Shown here piece after piece: positions 46,266 through 57,959 of a DNA stretch of 64,000 nt. A program made the position numbers and the translations under genes. Location of the stretch: the NCBI GenBank assembly GCA_951799425.1, contig OX637391.1, positions 21,500,551 through 21,564,550 on the forward strand, written 5' to 3'. Each line of letters begins with the position of its first letter. Position 1 is the stretch's first letter. This DNA comes from Ilex aquifolium (taxonomy: Eukaryota > Streptophyta > Magnoliopsida > Aquifoliales > Aquifoliaceae). A model generated the notes under the pieces. That model had not been told where the DNA came from. It did no database searches and worked only from the letters and a program-made list of their open reading frames with translations.

Positions 46266-46961
46266 CTACTCCAGTAAGACAATCAAGACAATGATGCTTC
46301 TTCGCACTCATCAGAAGCCTATGTTAGTCAGCCACAAGACCCATTTCAAGATGCCTAGGACCCCAGATGATACCTATGATCTATCCAGTCCATAGTACAT
46401 CCAGAGTAGTAAACCCTGTCCTGCATACATTTGGATAAAGAGCTTCAATCAAAACTTTCTTCTCAAAAAAAAAAAAAAAAAATCTGTCTCTTTTTGCATT
46501 ATGTCCAACATCATCATTTCAAGCAAGCCTCTTTTCCACCGAAAGAGGAATCAATCAGCAAAAGCAACCAAAAGCGGCCATCAAAATCAAGCATTCACTT
46601 GAGTAAAAGAAATTTATTCCACCGAAAGGTGAAGTGACAACATTTCACTAGAATAAAAGCAGCCAGTAGTCAAAAGAGAAATCATTTGAAAGATTCTCTT
46701 AAAAAATCCTTACACTTACATAAGGATTTCAATCATTCTCAGCAAGGGGAGGCAAAAATTGCCAACAACAAGTTCTCTCTTTATACTCCATCTCATATCC
46801 CTAGTTCTCTGATTGTATCCTACTTTTCATATGATGCAAAGGAAGAACATTCCCTAATTATCTATTTGTAAGTTAATTTCTAGCTAATTGTATTTTTTAT
46901 TTTGCAAGTTAATCTCAGTATTTTGTAATTAGATTTTGTTATAAGTAAAATTTAATCTTGA
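46266..46961 (+). other. Caulimovirid 3' intergenic-like sequence
   Basis: A (A)18 run (46465-46482), a 'ccaccgaaag' pair (46536 and 46619), and a 'ctttatactcc' TATA-like block near 46780 with upstream 'acttacataagg' recall a pararetrovirus intergenic promoter region. No gene is supported. Confidence 0.4.
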
Positions 46962-47095
46962 TTCAGCACAACTATTTGCAGTAAAACAATCTAAGGTTTC
47001 TGCCAAGTTTTTCAAAAAGTCTCAACCAAAGAAATCTCAGTTAATCGAGCTAGCCCAATAGCTACTCCAACAAGCCAGTCAAGACGATGATGCTA
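46962..47095 (+). repeat. Second partial copy of caulimovirid ORF 3' end
   Basis: This repeats 46166-46298 with few changes, 796 bp downstream and in direct orientation. Shared blocks include 'gtaaaacaatctaaggtttctg' split by point changes and 'atcgagctagcccaatagct'. It indicates duplication or a second viral fragment. Confidence 0.85.
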
Positions 47096-47096
47096 T

Positions 47097-47190
47097 TTTA
47101 TGTATGTATATATATACATACACACATACACATAGCAACCTTCTATATATATACGCATATATGTATATATATGTGAGAGAGATCCACATG
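47097..47190. repeat. TA/TATG/CA microsatellite tract
   Basis: Interrupted TATG, TA and CA units between the viral fragment and the MITE. Confidence 0.85.
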
Positions 47191-47196
47191 GAATAA

Positions 47197-49871
47197 CAAC
47201 ATCTTCAATAGTGCTCTCTGTTTTTAGAGAGCATCTTTTCTAAAATAGAGAGCATATTTAGTAAAAAGTTATAAAATAGAGTAAATTTTTACACACCACT
47301 CTAATAGGACTCTCTATTCTTATCATTTTATGTTTTGTCATTTTTAGCAATAAATTTGGCTTTCCTCCTATTTTTCCTCCATTATTTAAAATTAGATAGA
47401 TTTATCCTAAATGTCTTGGATGAAAATGTGACACCCCAAAATCCGGGGGTCCATTGATTACCCATCAACCCGCGGAATACTCGTGGATACCGAGTAACTC
47501 GATATCACACCGTCATGCCCCATTTACCGGGGTCCTTAATTTTAACGAAATTCGGGCAGAGTCTCCTTTGTACGGGGAGCTCTACCCAAAACACAACCTG
47601 TGCAGTATACATTAACATGACCCATCCGAGGCCCAATATAACACAATGACCACACAGGATCCATTTATAAGTAAAACTTGACCGCACCGGGTCCATTTAT
47701 CAATACTTGTATCAAAACATGTAAGGTTAGTTTAACAATAGCCCATATAAGTTCTATTACATTTATTCATGATAACTTTACAAGTCAAAACCATGTTAAT
47801 CAAAAGGTTTACAAAATCATGCACTAAAACCACAGGTCGGCCTCTTTCACCCTTGATGCTCTACATGGGAGCCATCCGCCAGTGCAAACCCCACACTTGA
47901 AATTGTTTCCCGTATAGGGTGAGCCTCGCTCAGTAGAAAATTCCCTACAGAGGCTACTCCCCACCTAGATGCACATGGAATGCTCATATGCAATACTCAA
48001 TTATCCACAACAATTATAATCATGTTTATGCAACTCAGATATGGAATTTCTTATAACATGTCATGCAACGAGGTGAGACTCATTCATGCACTCAATTCGG
48101 GCCCTTCCCGGCTCCCTAACACACGCAAGTGCCAATGTGTGAATCCGTCATTTATGTTACACATCAATGATATTTTACAAAACTAGGGTCTTTCTTGGGG
48201 TGGGCATTCATGGACTTACACCAAAGGCACCCAACCGACACGGAATTTCAGGACTTCAACCTACGGTTCCGCGTATACCGACACACTTTATGGCCTTTTA
48301 CACCAACGGAGTGTGAATTCTATCAACGAGTCTTTCACCCGAGGGATATTCTAACCCTTCTTGCTAACCCCGACCCAATTTATCTCTCATGCAATTATGC
48401 GACTCAACGGGATCTTCGATCCCTTCCTTCCGAGTCCCTTGTCAAATACCAAGAATGACATTTGATTAACCATGCACACACACACACACTCACACCCATG
48501 ACTTACAGCCATGAATGTGATGTCATGACCTTGCCCAATATGCAATTAATGTCATATGAGCAATACAAATCATATATCATCATATTCCATGAAACTTTAT
48601 ATCACATGCATATAAATTTCATAATTCATCATGCTCAACATATCAACAACATATTCAAACATGTTATTCCAATGGCATCAAACAACCATTTAAATCAAGC
48701 AATGCATTTTATCAAACACCTTCAAGGCACAACTTATAAATCACATAGCATGCCTCAAATTTCCCTAAGTTACAAGAACAATCACATGTAACTTCAATAT
48801 ATCGAAATCAAGCTAGAAGCTAGCCTAAGTCATTTCTATGCTCACTCTTCCACTTCCATAACCATAGACATATGTATAGATCATATATATATGCATACAT
48901 AACCCAAGCATTTCCTAGAAGCATTCTAGACTAGGAATCAACCCAAGTAGGAAACCCCTACCTTTTGAAGCGTGAGATGAAGACTAGAGCTTCAAAGCTT
49001 CAAGAACACCTCAAGAACACCAACAAAGACCACAAAATCCTTGATTTCTCCAAAGACTCCACTTGAATCTTCGGTGAAATCCCTCGTTCTTGGTACGTAC
49101 GCGTAGCCCTTGACGAGTAGAAGAACTTTAAGTCTTGGTCCGACGAATTCCGACCGACGGAACTTCCGGAATCGTAGCGGGAAGGTTGAAGAAAATTTTT
49201 TCTTTCTCTTTGGTCTTGGCTGGCTGCTTGCAGCTAAGGGGAGATATTTTTTTTTGTCCAAAAAGCTGATTTAAGAGGATATTTATAGGCAAAAATATGC
49301 GGTCCACATCGCACCGCATATTTTCGACTTCCGGGTCCGTTTTTCGTCCCGAAACGATTCATTATACCTCGGATTAAATTCAAATTAATTTTATTTGAAA
49401 TTTAACTTAATTTTAATGAAATTTTATAAAATCCATTATTGGGGACCTTTAAAATTTCATTCACCACGCAGTCGCCTCGAACGACGTGCAAAAATTTGAC
49501 TATCTCAGAATTCGACGAAATTTGACAGGGTGACTAGATTTCGCGATACGAATCCAACGGTGAACTCCGTTTCCTCATCCGAGGTCTAGAGTATGAGTAT
49601 TTCAAATAAGCATTAGGATGGCAAATGACCATTTTGCCCTTATTCACAAAAATTCAAATTTACCCGGGTTTCACAGAAAAGATAAATATATCATTTTTAT
49701 GTTCCAAAAAAAATATAGTAACGAGTGAGTTGGACTCTCCAAATGTAGAGAGTCAAATTAAACTTTTTATTTTAGAGAGTTTAAATAAAGAATCTATTGG
49801 AATTTTTTTGTAAGGATTAACTCTTTATAATAAAGAATTGAGTGGGAATAGAGAGTCTATTGGAGATGCTC
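47197..49871. mobile_element. Tourist-like MITE split by a solo LTR
   Basis: Left end CAACATCTTCAATAGTGCTCTCT and right end (reverse complement) GAGCATCTCCAATAGACTCTCT are imperfect terminal inverted repeats. A TAA lies outside each end (47194-47196 and 49872-49874), as for PIF/Harbinger MITEs. The element itself is 47197-47426 plus 49681-49871, about 420 bp. A complete solo LTR interrupts it. Confidence 0.7.
47427..49675 (-). mobile_element. Solo LTR, family X, copy 1
   Basis: 2,249 bp, TGTGACACCCC at the left end and GGGTTTCACA at the right end on the plus strand. The perfect duplication GAAAA flanks it (47422-47426 and 49676-49680). A minus-strand TATA box (CCTATAAATA, near 49279-49289) gives the orientation. 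It has no coding sequence and is related to 50276-52584 along its length. Confidence 0.93.
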
Positions 49872-50275
49872 TAACACTATAAAAGTGATGCCTACACCTT
49901 CACAGTACAAAAGTTTTGTTGTCTCACATAATATTTGGAGAGAGAAGAAGAAGATATGAAGAAGAAGAATGATTGAATTCTTAAGTACCACTATTTCGAA
50001 AAAAAAATGAATTCTTGAGTACTGGTATCTGTCAATTGTCTATTATAATATTTCTATGAGTAATGCTATTGAGACATAATTTAGGAACATAATTTGAGAA
50101 TATAATGTATTATGACTAATGAATTGATAGTGGAATGTATTTAATGTTATGGGTGTCATAATTAAATACATTCCACTGTCAATCCATTTGTCATAATTTA
50201 TTATGTCCCAATAACATTATGGTCCATTTGGTAGGGTGGATGAAAAAATAGAAAGATGAAAAGTGGAAATCATAC
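49872..50275. other. Spacer with fold-back MITE and flank of an older repeat
   Basis: 49875-50060 holds purine-rich simple sequence (GAAGAAGAA) and no gene. 50061-50219 is a fold-back MITE (separate entry). 50220-50275 begins 'ggtccatttggtaggg', typical of the ends of PIF/Harbinger-like non-autonomous elements, and is cut by the solo LTR. Confidence 0.5.
50061..50219. mobile_element. Fold-back MITE, about 155 bp
   Basis: The two halves are nearly perfect inverted repeats. ATGCTATTGAGACATAAT at the left matches the reverse complement of the right end, ATGTTATTGGGACATAAT, and the inner blocks GTGGAATGTATTTAAT / ATTAAATACATTCCAC pair. A TA flanks each side, as for Stowaway (Tc1/mariner) MITEs. 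Confidence 0.75.
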
Positions 50276-52584
50276 TGTGACGCCCCAAAAATCGGGGGTC
50301 CTTTGTTAACCCGTTGATCACCCATCAACCCGCGGAATACCCGTGGATACCGTGTAACTCGATATCACGCCATTATGCCCAATTTACCAGGACCCATAAT
50401 TTAACAAAATTCGGGCAGAGTCTCCTTTGTAAGGGGAGCTCTACCCAAAACACAACCTGTGCAATCACACAATCACATGACTCATCTGAGGTCCAATATA
50501 CATCAAACATAGTTAATACAAGTTCAAATTACAATCATTTCCATAGATTTACATGTCCAAAACCTAACTTAGCGAATATTTACAAAAGCATAGTTTTTCA
50601 CAATAGTTTAACAAAACGTGAATTAAAAGCCACAAGTTGGCTTTTCTTCATCCTTGAGGCCCCAAATACGAGCCGTCCACCGGTGTATAACCCGCACCTG
50701 AAATGTTTTCCCATAAAGGGTGAGTCACGCTCAATAGGGTATCTCCTAAAGAGGCCACTCCCCAACCTAAGTGTATATAAAATGTCAACATGCAACAAGC
50801 AACAACCATTCCAATCAAGAATATGCAATTCAATGTTGGAAATCAAATTGTCATGCCATGAAATGAGATGAGACTCACTCATGCACTTCAACCCAAGCCC
50901 TATTCGGCTCCCACAACACAATGCAATGCCAATGTGTATAAATCCGCCATTGATGATATACGTCCAATGATCTTTTTAAAATAAACCATGTGTCTTTATT
51001 ATAAAACAAAATCATGTGTCTTTGTTGAAGGTTACACATCGAATGACTATTTTATAAAACAAAATCATGTGTCTTTGTTGGGTAGTGGAGTTTTGGTGTC
51101 GCACCGCCGGTTCCGCACACCGATACACTTTTTTGAAATTTCACCACAAGGGAGTGTATGAACCAAGTAATCGGGTCTTGCACCCGAGGGAGAATCTAGC
51201 CCTGCTTGCTATACCCGACACAAGTTTTTCATGCAAACTATGCGACTCAGTCGAATCTTCGATCAAACTTTCCCCGAGCCCAAGTATCATCCACCAAGAA
51301 TGGTGTTTGATCAAACCAAGCACACACACCCACAAAATGCGATGTCTCTATGCATATGCAATGTAATAAACCATTGCAATATCAATATTATGTCCCATAT
51401 GTAATGAATGTCATATAAACTAATTTAACCACATTCAACATTTTCATGGAAAATTATATCCAAAGCATATAACTTACATAAAGTCATCACAATGACAATA
51501 TATCATAAGCATATACCAACCTTCACATTTAACAACAATTTTTTCCAAGCATGTCATACATAATCTATGCAATAACACACTTAATTTTCACATAGGCATT
51601 TAGTCAAACACCTTCAAGGAACCAAATCATGTTATCACATAAAAATGCCCATAATCATCACATAAATCAAAAAAATCACATTTAGTGATTTCCACATACC
51701 CAATTATCAAAATTTCAAGAAATCACAATCTAGCAATTCTTATGTATTCAAGTCAAGATATAATTTATTCTACCCATTTTCAATACTCATTTCACATTTG
51801 AAATACAATAGGCATTTGTTAAATCAAATCTAACAACCTACTCATTTCATACAATCATCCTAGGTTGGAAATAAACCTAAGTAGGATGAAAACCCTACCT
51901 CTTGAAGCATAAAATCAATGTAGGAAGCTTCAAGGATTCAACCCAAGTTTCTCCCAAAATCTCGTTTTTGAATCTTCGGTGAAATCCTTCGTTTTGGTAT
52001 GGTTGCGTAGCCTTCGTCGAGGAGAACAACTTTAATTCTTGGCTCGAGTTGATTCGAGCGACGGAGCTCCGTATATCGTAGCGAGAAGCCTTGAAATCTC
52101 TCTTTTTTTTTTCTCCTTTCCCTCCCTTCTTCCTCACATGTTAACCCACTAGAATATAGCAGAGAATTCTGTCCAAAAAATCATATTTTTGTTTCTATTT
52201 ATACCCTTTAACGCTTGGTCCACGCCGCGCCACGCGTTCCCTATTCCCGGGTCCGTTTTCGTCCCAAAAAGATTAAATTTCGTCCCGATTTAAGTTCAAG
52301 ATATTTTTATATGAAATTTCTTTAAATTATAATAAAATTTCAAAAATTTTATTTTGGGGGCATTTTTTTAGGACACCCATCGCCTTGAAAAACGCGAAAA
52401 GTCCGACTATCTCATAATTCGACGAAAATTGTCTAGGTAACTAGATTTCGCGAGACGAATCCAACGGTGAGGTCCATTTCGCATTCCGAGATCTAGAGAA
52501 ATATGAGTTTTCAACTCACACTGTAGTGTCAAATTACCGTTTTGCCCTTTTTCATAAAAAGTTCAAAATTTTCCGGGTTTTACA
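50276..52584 (-). mobile_element. Solo LTR, family X, copy 2
   Basis: 2,309 bp, TGTGACGCCCC at the left and GGGTTTTACA at the right. The perfect duplication CATAC flanks it (50271-50275 and 52585-52589). A minus-strand TATA box (GTATAAATA, 52196-52204) is present. It matches copy 1 in many blocks, for example 'caacccgcggaatac' and 'ttcgggcagagtctcctttg'. Confidence 0.93.
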
Positions 52585-53090
52585 CATACACTTTCTATCC
52601 TTCAAGGGAGGAATCATTCCTTCCCCCATTGGGTGTGTTTGGACGACAGGGTTGGAGTGGATTGGATATCTAAAAAAATATCATTTCCTATCCAACCCAA
52701 ACCAACCTTGATTTGGAGTGGATTGGATATAAATGAGTATCTCCAATCCTTTTCATAACACTTTTGTGGGAACCATGGATAAGGGTGATGTAATATATTA
52801 TTACTACGGATAACTCGTGTCTGAAGGCGTGGTGCAACTCAAAAAAAAAAAATCAAAAAGGTTTAAACTTATGTAGACAAAAAATGGTGAGATCTTTCAT
52901 TATCAATGTCGTGGGTTTGTAGTGGTGGTTCATACACAATGGTGGCTACAAATATAAGAAACAGATAGAAATAACTAAACATGCAATTGAAAATCTGTAA
53001 ACTATCACCCACTATCTTGTCTTAGCAAAATCATTTAACAATAAGCACAAGAACGTAATAATACCAACTATATAACCCGTGCCTGAAGGC
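52585..53090. other. Non-coding spacer with hairpin-like direct repeats
   Basis: 52625-52790 starts 'gggtgtgtttgg' and contains repeated 'ggagtggattggatat' blocks. This is probably a remnant of a non-autonomous DNA transposon, but I find no second end. Near 52811 and 53072 a similar block occurs twice (TAACYCGTGYCTGAAGGC), with hairpin GTGCCT-GA-AGGCAC. No gene is seen. Confidence 0.45.
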
Positions 53091-53589
53091 ACTGTACAAT
53101 TCAAAAAATCGAAAGATGATCGTGGACACAACTTAAAGCCTAAACTGCATCCTTAACACCTGCATTCTGCATAAATGCTCAATAAAATATTACTTATTTG
53201 AACATTCTCATGAAGATAAATTTCAATGAAAAATAAAGAAAACACAGCTTTAATAATCAAAAACCTATAAAGTTAAACCGGAAACTATTGTAAAACAAGC
53301 AAATTTATGTAGGTGCAAATAACTAACTCAAACAAATTAAGAGATAGAAAAGCAATATTGAAAGTGAGAGAGGAATGAAAAGATATATTTCATCTGGTGT
53401 ATCTTTCGTTCAAAAGTGCATGGCCTATTTATAGGCAAAACACATAGCCCTCTTGCATTGTTGGTAGAAAGATGGAAGACTCTCATACTTATTACTGTGG
53501 TAACTATTTGTGTATTGTATGATCATGTCTAAATACTATTTACTACTATTTATGTATAATAGTCATTCAAATTAATAGTATTTAAAACA
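53091..53589 (-). repeat. 3' LTR of the copia element, approximate
   Basis: On the minus strand the LTR would start TGTTTTAAATACTATT at 53589, after the tract CAATGGGGAG. The TATA box CCTATAAATAGG is at 53424-53435. The left limit is not resolved. Confidence 0.5.
53424..53435 (-). promoter_or_regulatory. TATA box of copia LTR
   Basis: The minus strand reads CCTATAAATAGG, about 155 bp into the LTR. Confidence 0.65.
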
Positions 53590-53667
53590 CTCCCCATTGG
53601 ATGACTATTTACATAACAGTAGGGTCAAAAATCCGATTTTGATAAAATCGTTGGGATCCTAAGCACT

Positions 53668-54592
53668 AAGGGTGTCAATCGTGTCGGGTTAAACGGTTGA
53701 CGGATGAAAAATATATAAACCCATACACGACACGTTTAATAAACGGTTGAAAAATCTCAGCATAAAAACGAACTGTTTAATAAACGGGTAACACAACACA
53801 ACAATTTCCATTTAGTTTTAAACAAGTCGTGTTGGGTAGAGTCGGGTTAACACGATAAACCACCCAATGAACTGTTCAAATCGGCCTATATTGGCTAATT
53901 TTTTATAACCCGTGACAAACTGGATGGTTCACCAAAATCGGATACATTTATTTCTATATTGATGTTACTTAAATATTATAAATTTGAAACTCAAATCAGG
54001 CTATAAGTTGAACCACTTGGCTCGGTTCATCATCACCAAAGGAAGCTGCAAGGCTATCAAGCTGCTACCAAGAATCAGCAGATAAGAATATCACCCCCCT
54101 TATAGGCACATAGACCTCAACCCTTCAATTGGGTTTTCGATGTGGGACAAGCAAGCACTAGTGCTTGCCTAGTTGTTGTTCTAATTTTCTATTCCTTATT
54201 GTGCACATGTGAGCTACTTTTTTTTTCTTTCAATTTTTTATTTTTATTTTTTGGAGTAATCACATTGTTATTATATATACCAAATATTCAATGCTTATTA
54301 GTTATTGTTGATTTTTTTTTATCTTTTCTATTTCATTTACTATAACATAAATTATTAATTCTAGGTAATTTTTTAAAATAATTATTAATTTAATATTATA
54401 TTAATTTTATTTTAACGAGTAAATGGGTAATAAACGGGTTGACAGATTTCACCCGAACACGATCCGTTTATTAGACGTGTCTGGAGAGTCAACCTGTTTA
54501 CCACCCAAACCCGTTAAGGTCTCACCCAAACCCGCTTAATTCGTGTCAATTCATATCGGCTAATCGTATCATGTTGGAATTTGACAGGCCTA
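53668..54592. mobile_element. hAT-like non-autonomous element
   Basis: 925 bp. The ends AAGGGTGTCAA and (reverse complement) TAGGCCTGTCAA form short inverted repeats of the type seen in plant hAT elements. The direct repeat CTAAGCACT (53659-53667 and 54593-54601) is 9 bp; an 8-bp duplication plus a chance base is possible. The interior has repeated GTCGGGTTA / TAACCCG-like blocks and no transposase. Confidence 0.7.
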
Positions 54593-54786
54593 CTAAGCAC
54601 TGCCTCGTTAAAAACCTTGCTAAGTAAAACCCAGTGGGAAAAATCTTAGCGAAGGAAAAAAGAGTACAGGCCTCCCCCTGTTGAAGGCATCCATTTAAAA
54701 TGATGATTGTTTAGCTTGATAGATCTTTGAGACGCTACATTCCAATTTGTTTCACCAATTTCTGGAATATAGTTGGTGAGAGTGCT

Positions 54787-55290
54787 TTAGTGAACAAATC
54801 TACCAAATTTGTCAATCGAATGAATCTGTTGAGCATTAATATCACAGTTCTTCTCTAGCTCATGTGTGTAAAAAATTTTGGTGATATATGTTTTGTTCTG
54901 TCGCCCTTGATATATCCTTCCTTGAGTTGTATGATACAAGCTGTATTGTCCTTGTATAATATTGTCGGAATGCCTTTGATTGAGGATAGTCCATTTTGCT
55001 CTTGAATATGTTGGATCATGGATCTTAGCCAAATACATTCTCAACTTGCTTCATGGATGGCTAGCATTTCAGAGTGATTGGATAATGTAGCAACCATTGT
55101 TTGCTTAACCGATTTCCATGATATAGTCATACCACCATAAGTAAACACATATCCAGTTTGTGATCGAGCCTTGTATGGATCAAAAAGATAACCGACATCT
55201 ACATATCCAACTAACTGTAGACTTTGGTCATTCATATAGAATAACCCCATGTCCACTGTCCCATGGAGATATCATAATGCATGCTTGATC
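54787..55290 (-). pseudogene. Copia RNase H
   Basis: The minus frames 55256-55041 (LVGYVDVGYLFDPYKARSQT; YVFTYGGMTISWKS) and 55044-54787 (THELEKNCDINAQQIHSIDK) are the conserved copia RNase H start and end. A-D-A-D-Y-type catalytic residues are partly changed (GYVDVGYL), and a frameshift occurs near 55044. Confidence 0.85.
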
Positions 55291-56500
55291 TCATTCTAAT
55301 GCCTTCGAGTTGGTGCTGAATTGTACCTTGCCAATAAGTTAAATGCAAATGATATGTCTGGTCTCGTATAATTTGTTAAATACATTAGTGCACCAATTAT
55401 ACTAAAATATGGTGCTTCTGGACCCAGAAGTGTTTCACCTTCTTCTTGAGGGAGAAATGTATCCTTCTTTATATCTAATGATCTGACGATCATTGGTGAA
55501 CTCAATAGATGTGATTTATCCATGTAGAATTGTTTCAAGATCTTTTTTGTGTATATTGATTGATGCGCAAAAACTTCATTTGATAAATGTTCAATATGTA
55601 AGTCAAGACAACATTTTGTTTGTCCAAGATCTTTCATCTCAAACTCACTTTTTAAATAGCTGGCGGCCTTTGTGAGTTCTTCTAGAGTGCCTACTAGTTT
55701 TAAATCATCAACATATACAACACTAATAGAAAATTCACTGTTAGATCTTTTAATGAAAATACATGGTCATATCAAATCATTGAAATATCCCTCTTTCAAG
55801 AGATATTCACTAAGGCGATTATACCACATCTGCCCTTATTGTTTTAATCTATACAATGATTGTTGAAGTTTAATAGAATACAACATGCGAGGCAGTGAAT
55901 TATATGCTTCTGGTATTTTGAATCCTTCATGGATTTTCATGTATATCTCATTGTCTAATGAGTCATATAAATACGCAGTAACAACGTCCATTCAACAAAT
56001 ATCCATCCTTTCAGAGACTGCAAGTCCTATCAAAAATCTGAAAGTGATAGTGTCCATTACGGGAGAATACGTCTCCTCGTAATCAATACCAGGTCTTTAT
56101 GAGAAACCATGTGCCACAAGTCATGCCTTATACTGTACAATTTCATTTTTCTCATTTCGTTTTCTCACTAACACCTATTTATATCCAATGGGTTCAACAC
56201 CTTGTGGTGTTTGAACTACAGGTCCAAATACACTGTGTTTTGTTAGTGAGCTTAACTCTATTTGAATTGTTTCTTTCTACTTTGGCCAATCATTTCTATG
56301 TCGGCATTCATCGATATTTTTTGGTTCAGACTCCTCACCATTTCTTGAAATAGCAAGAGCTACAGCAAAATGAAAATATGTCATTCACAATAACTTTATT
56401 TTGATCTCATATTTTTCCATTGTGCATATAGTTTATAGAAATCTTATCATTCTCAGGTACCTAACCTCTTCCAGAGGTATTTGGGATGTTTTAGGAGCTA
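55291..56500 (-). pseudogene. Copia reverse transcriptase
   Basis: The minus strand contains KLQQSLYRLKQ near 55840, the catalytic box VVYVDDLKLVG near 55680-55720, MKDLGQTKCCLDLHIEH (55637 down) and LMYLTNYTRPDISFAFNLLA (55340-55400). The Y-V-D-D box is intact, but stops in the N-terminal half (for example near 55835) and elsewhere break the frame. Confidence 0.88.
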
Positions 56501-57895
56501 ATTGAGCCTCTATATGAGATAATTATTTTGTGGGATGACTCTCTTCAGGAACACAAACTTCTGGTTTGTTATTCTCTTTGGGAGCATTAACTTCTTTATT
56601 TATTTTTTCTTACCCTTTTCTTTTCCTAGGGATAATATCTTTTGCACTGACAGGTTTACCACACTTCAAGCATGTCTTAAACTCATTTGCAGTTGTGTTA
56701 CCAGATTATCCTACAAAGACATCAATTCTTGCTAGTGCATTTACAGCTGGCACATGTGACTTTGTTATTTTATTTGTGTCGATGAATGCATCAGGTAAAT
56801 TATTCGCAATACCTTGCAAATGAATGATCCTTTGAACTTCCAGTTCACATTGATTTGTTCGAGGATCAAAATGAGATAACACTGGACCAAGTGAGTTCAC
56901 GTTGTTCTTCAGGCTTTTTATTGTCTCCCCCTAATGGTGGAAAAATTGACTCATCGAAATGACAATCCATAAAACGTGCTTTAAATATATCACTAGTTAA
57001 AGGTTCAAGATATCTAATTATTGAAGGAGAGTCAAATCCAACATAAATACCAAGTCGACGTTGTGGACTCATCTTGGTTCGTTGTGGTGGTGGAATTGAA
57101 ATATATATAGCACAACCAAAAATTCATAAGTGAGAAAGATTTGGTTGTTGACCAAGAACAAGTTAGGCTGGTGAATATGTATGATATGCAGTTGGTCGAA
57201 CACGAATTAAAGATGCAGCATGCAATACAACATGTCCCCAAGCATAAGTAGGTAATTTTGTCTTCTTAAGTATGAGGCGAGCTATCAATTGAATACATTT
57301 AATAAAAGACTCAGCTAGACCATTTTGTGTGTGAATGTGTGCAACTAAATGCTCAATATGCATTTCTACTGACATACAGTAGTTATTGAATGTTTGTGAC
57401 ATAAATTCACTAGCATTATCCAAAAGAATTGTCTTGATTGGAAAATATGGGAATTGTGCTCGCAACCGGATTATTTGGGCGATAAGTCTTGCAAAGGCGA
57501 CATTCCGAGTAGCAAGTAGGCACACATGTTACCATTTTCTTGATGCATCAGCTAAAACCATGAAATAATGAAATAGTCCACTCGGAGGGTGTATTGGACC
57601 ACATATATCTCCCTGAATTTGTTGTAGAAAATTAGGAGATTCAGAATCAATTTTGAAGGAGATGGTCTAACAATCAATTTACCTTCTAAACAAGTTGAAC
57701 ATGGGTAATCATTTGGTAAAAGAATCTTCTGGTTCTTTAGAGAATGTCCATGTGAATTATCAATGATCCTACACATCATTAATGATCCTAGATGACCAAG
57801 ACTATCATGCCAAAGTATAAAATTCTCTTGATCAGAGCACTTCTGATGTATCAAAACATTTGATTCTACAAATTTTATTCTGGTATAGTACAATC
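56501..57895 (-). pseudogene. Copia integrase
   Basis: The zinc domain is seen in ILWHDSLGHLG ... CSTCLEGKL (57690-57840), an H-H-C-C pattern. The core follows: LLDNASEFMSQTFNNYC with the second Asp and NGLAESFIK with the Glu (57280-57430). The C-terminal part (QRRLGIYVGFDSPSIIRYLE) lies at 57000-57070. Frameshifts near 57170 and 57552 break it. Confidence 0.87.
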
Positions 57896-57959
57896 CAGAA
57901 GAGAGATACGAAGTTTTTCTAGTACATGTTTCTGGTATGATACAATAGATATGATGTAT

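Noticed and set aside
50314..50871. 185-codon plus-strand frame in solo LTR copy 2
   Set aside because: Antisense to LTR transcription; not maintained in copy 1 of the same family.
47427..52584. The two related LTR blocks as the LTR pair of one element
   Set aside because: Each has its own 5-bp duplication, and the 600 bp between them has no primer site, tract or coding sequence.
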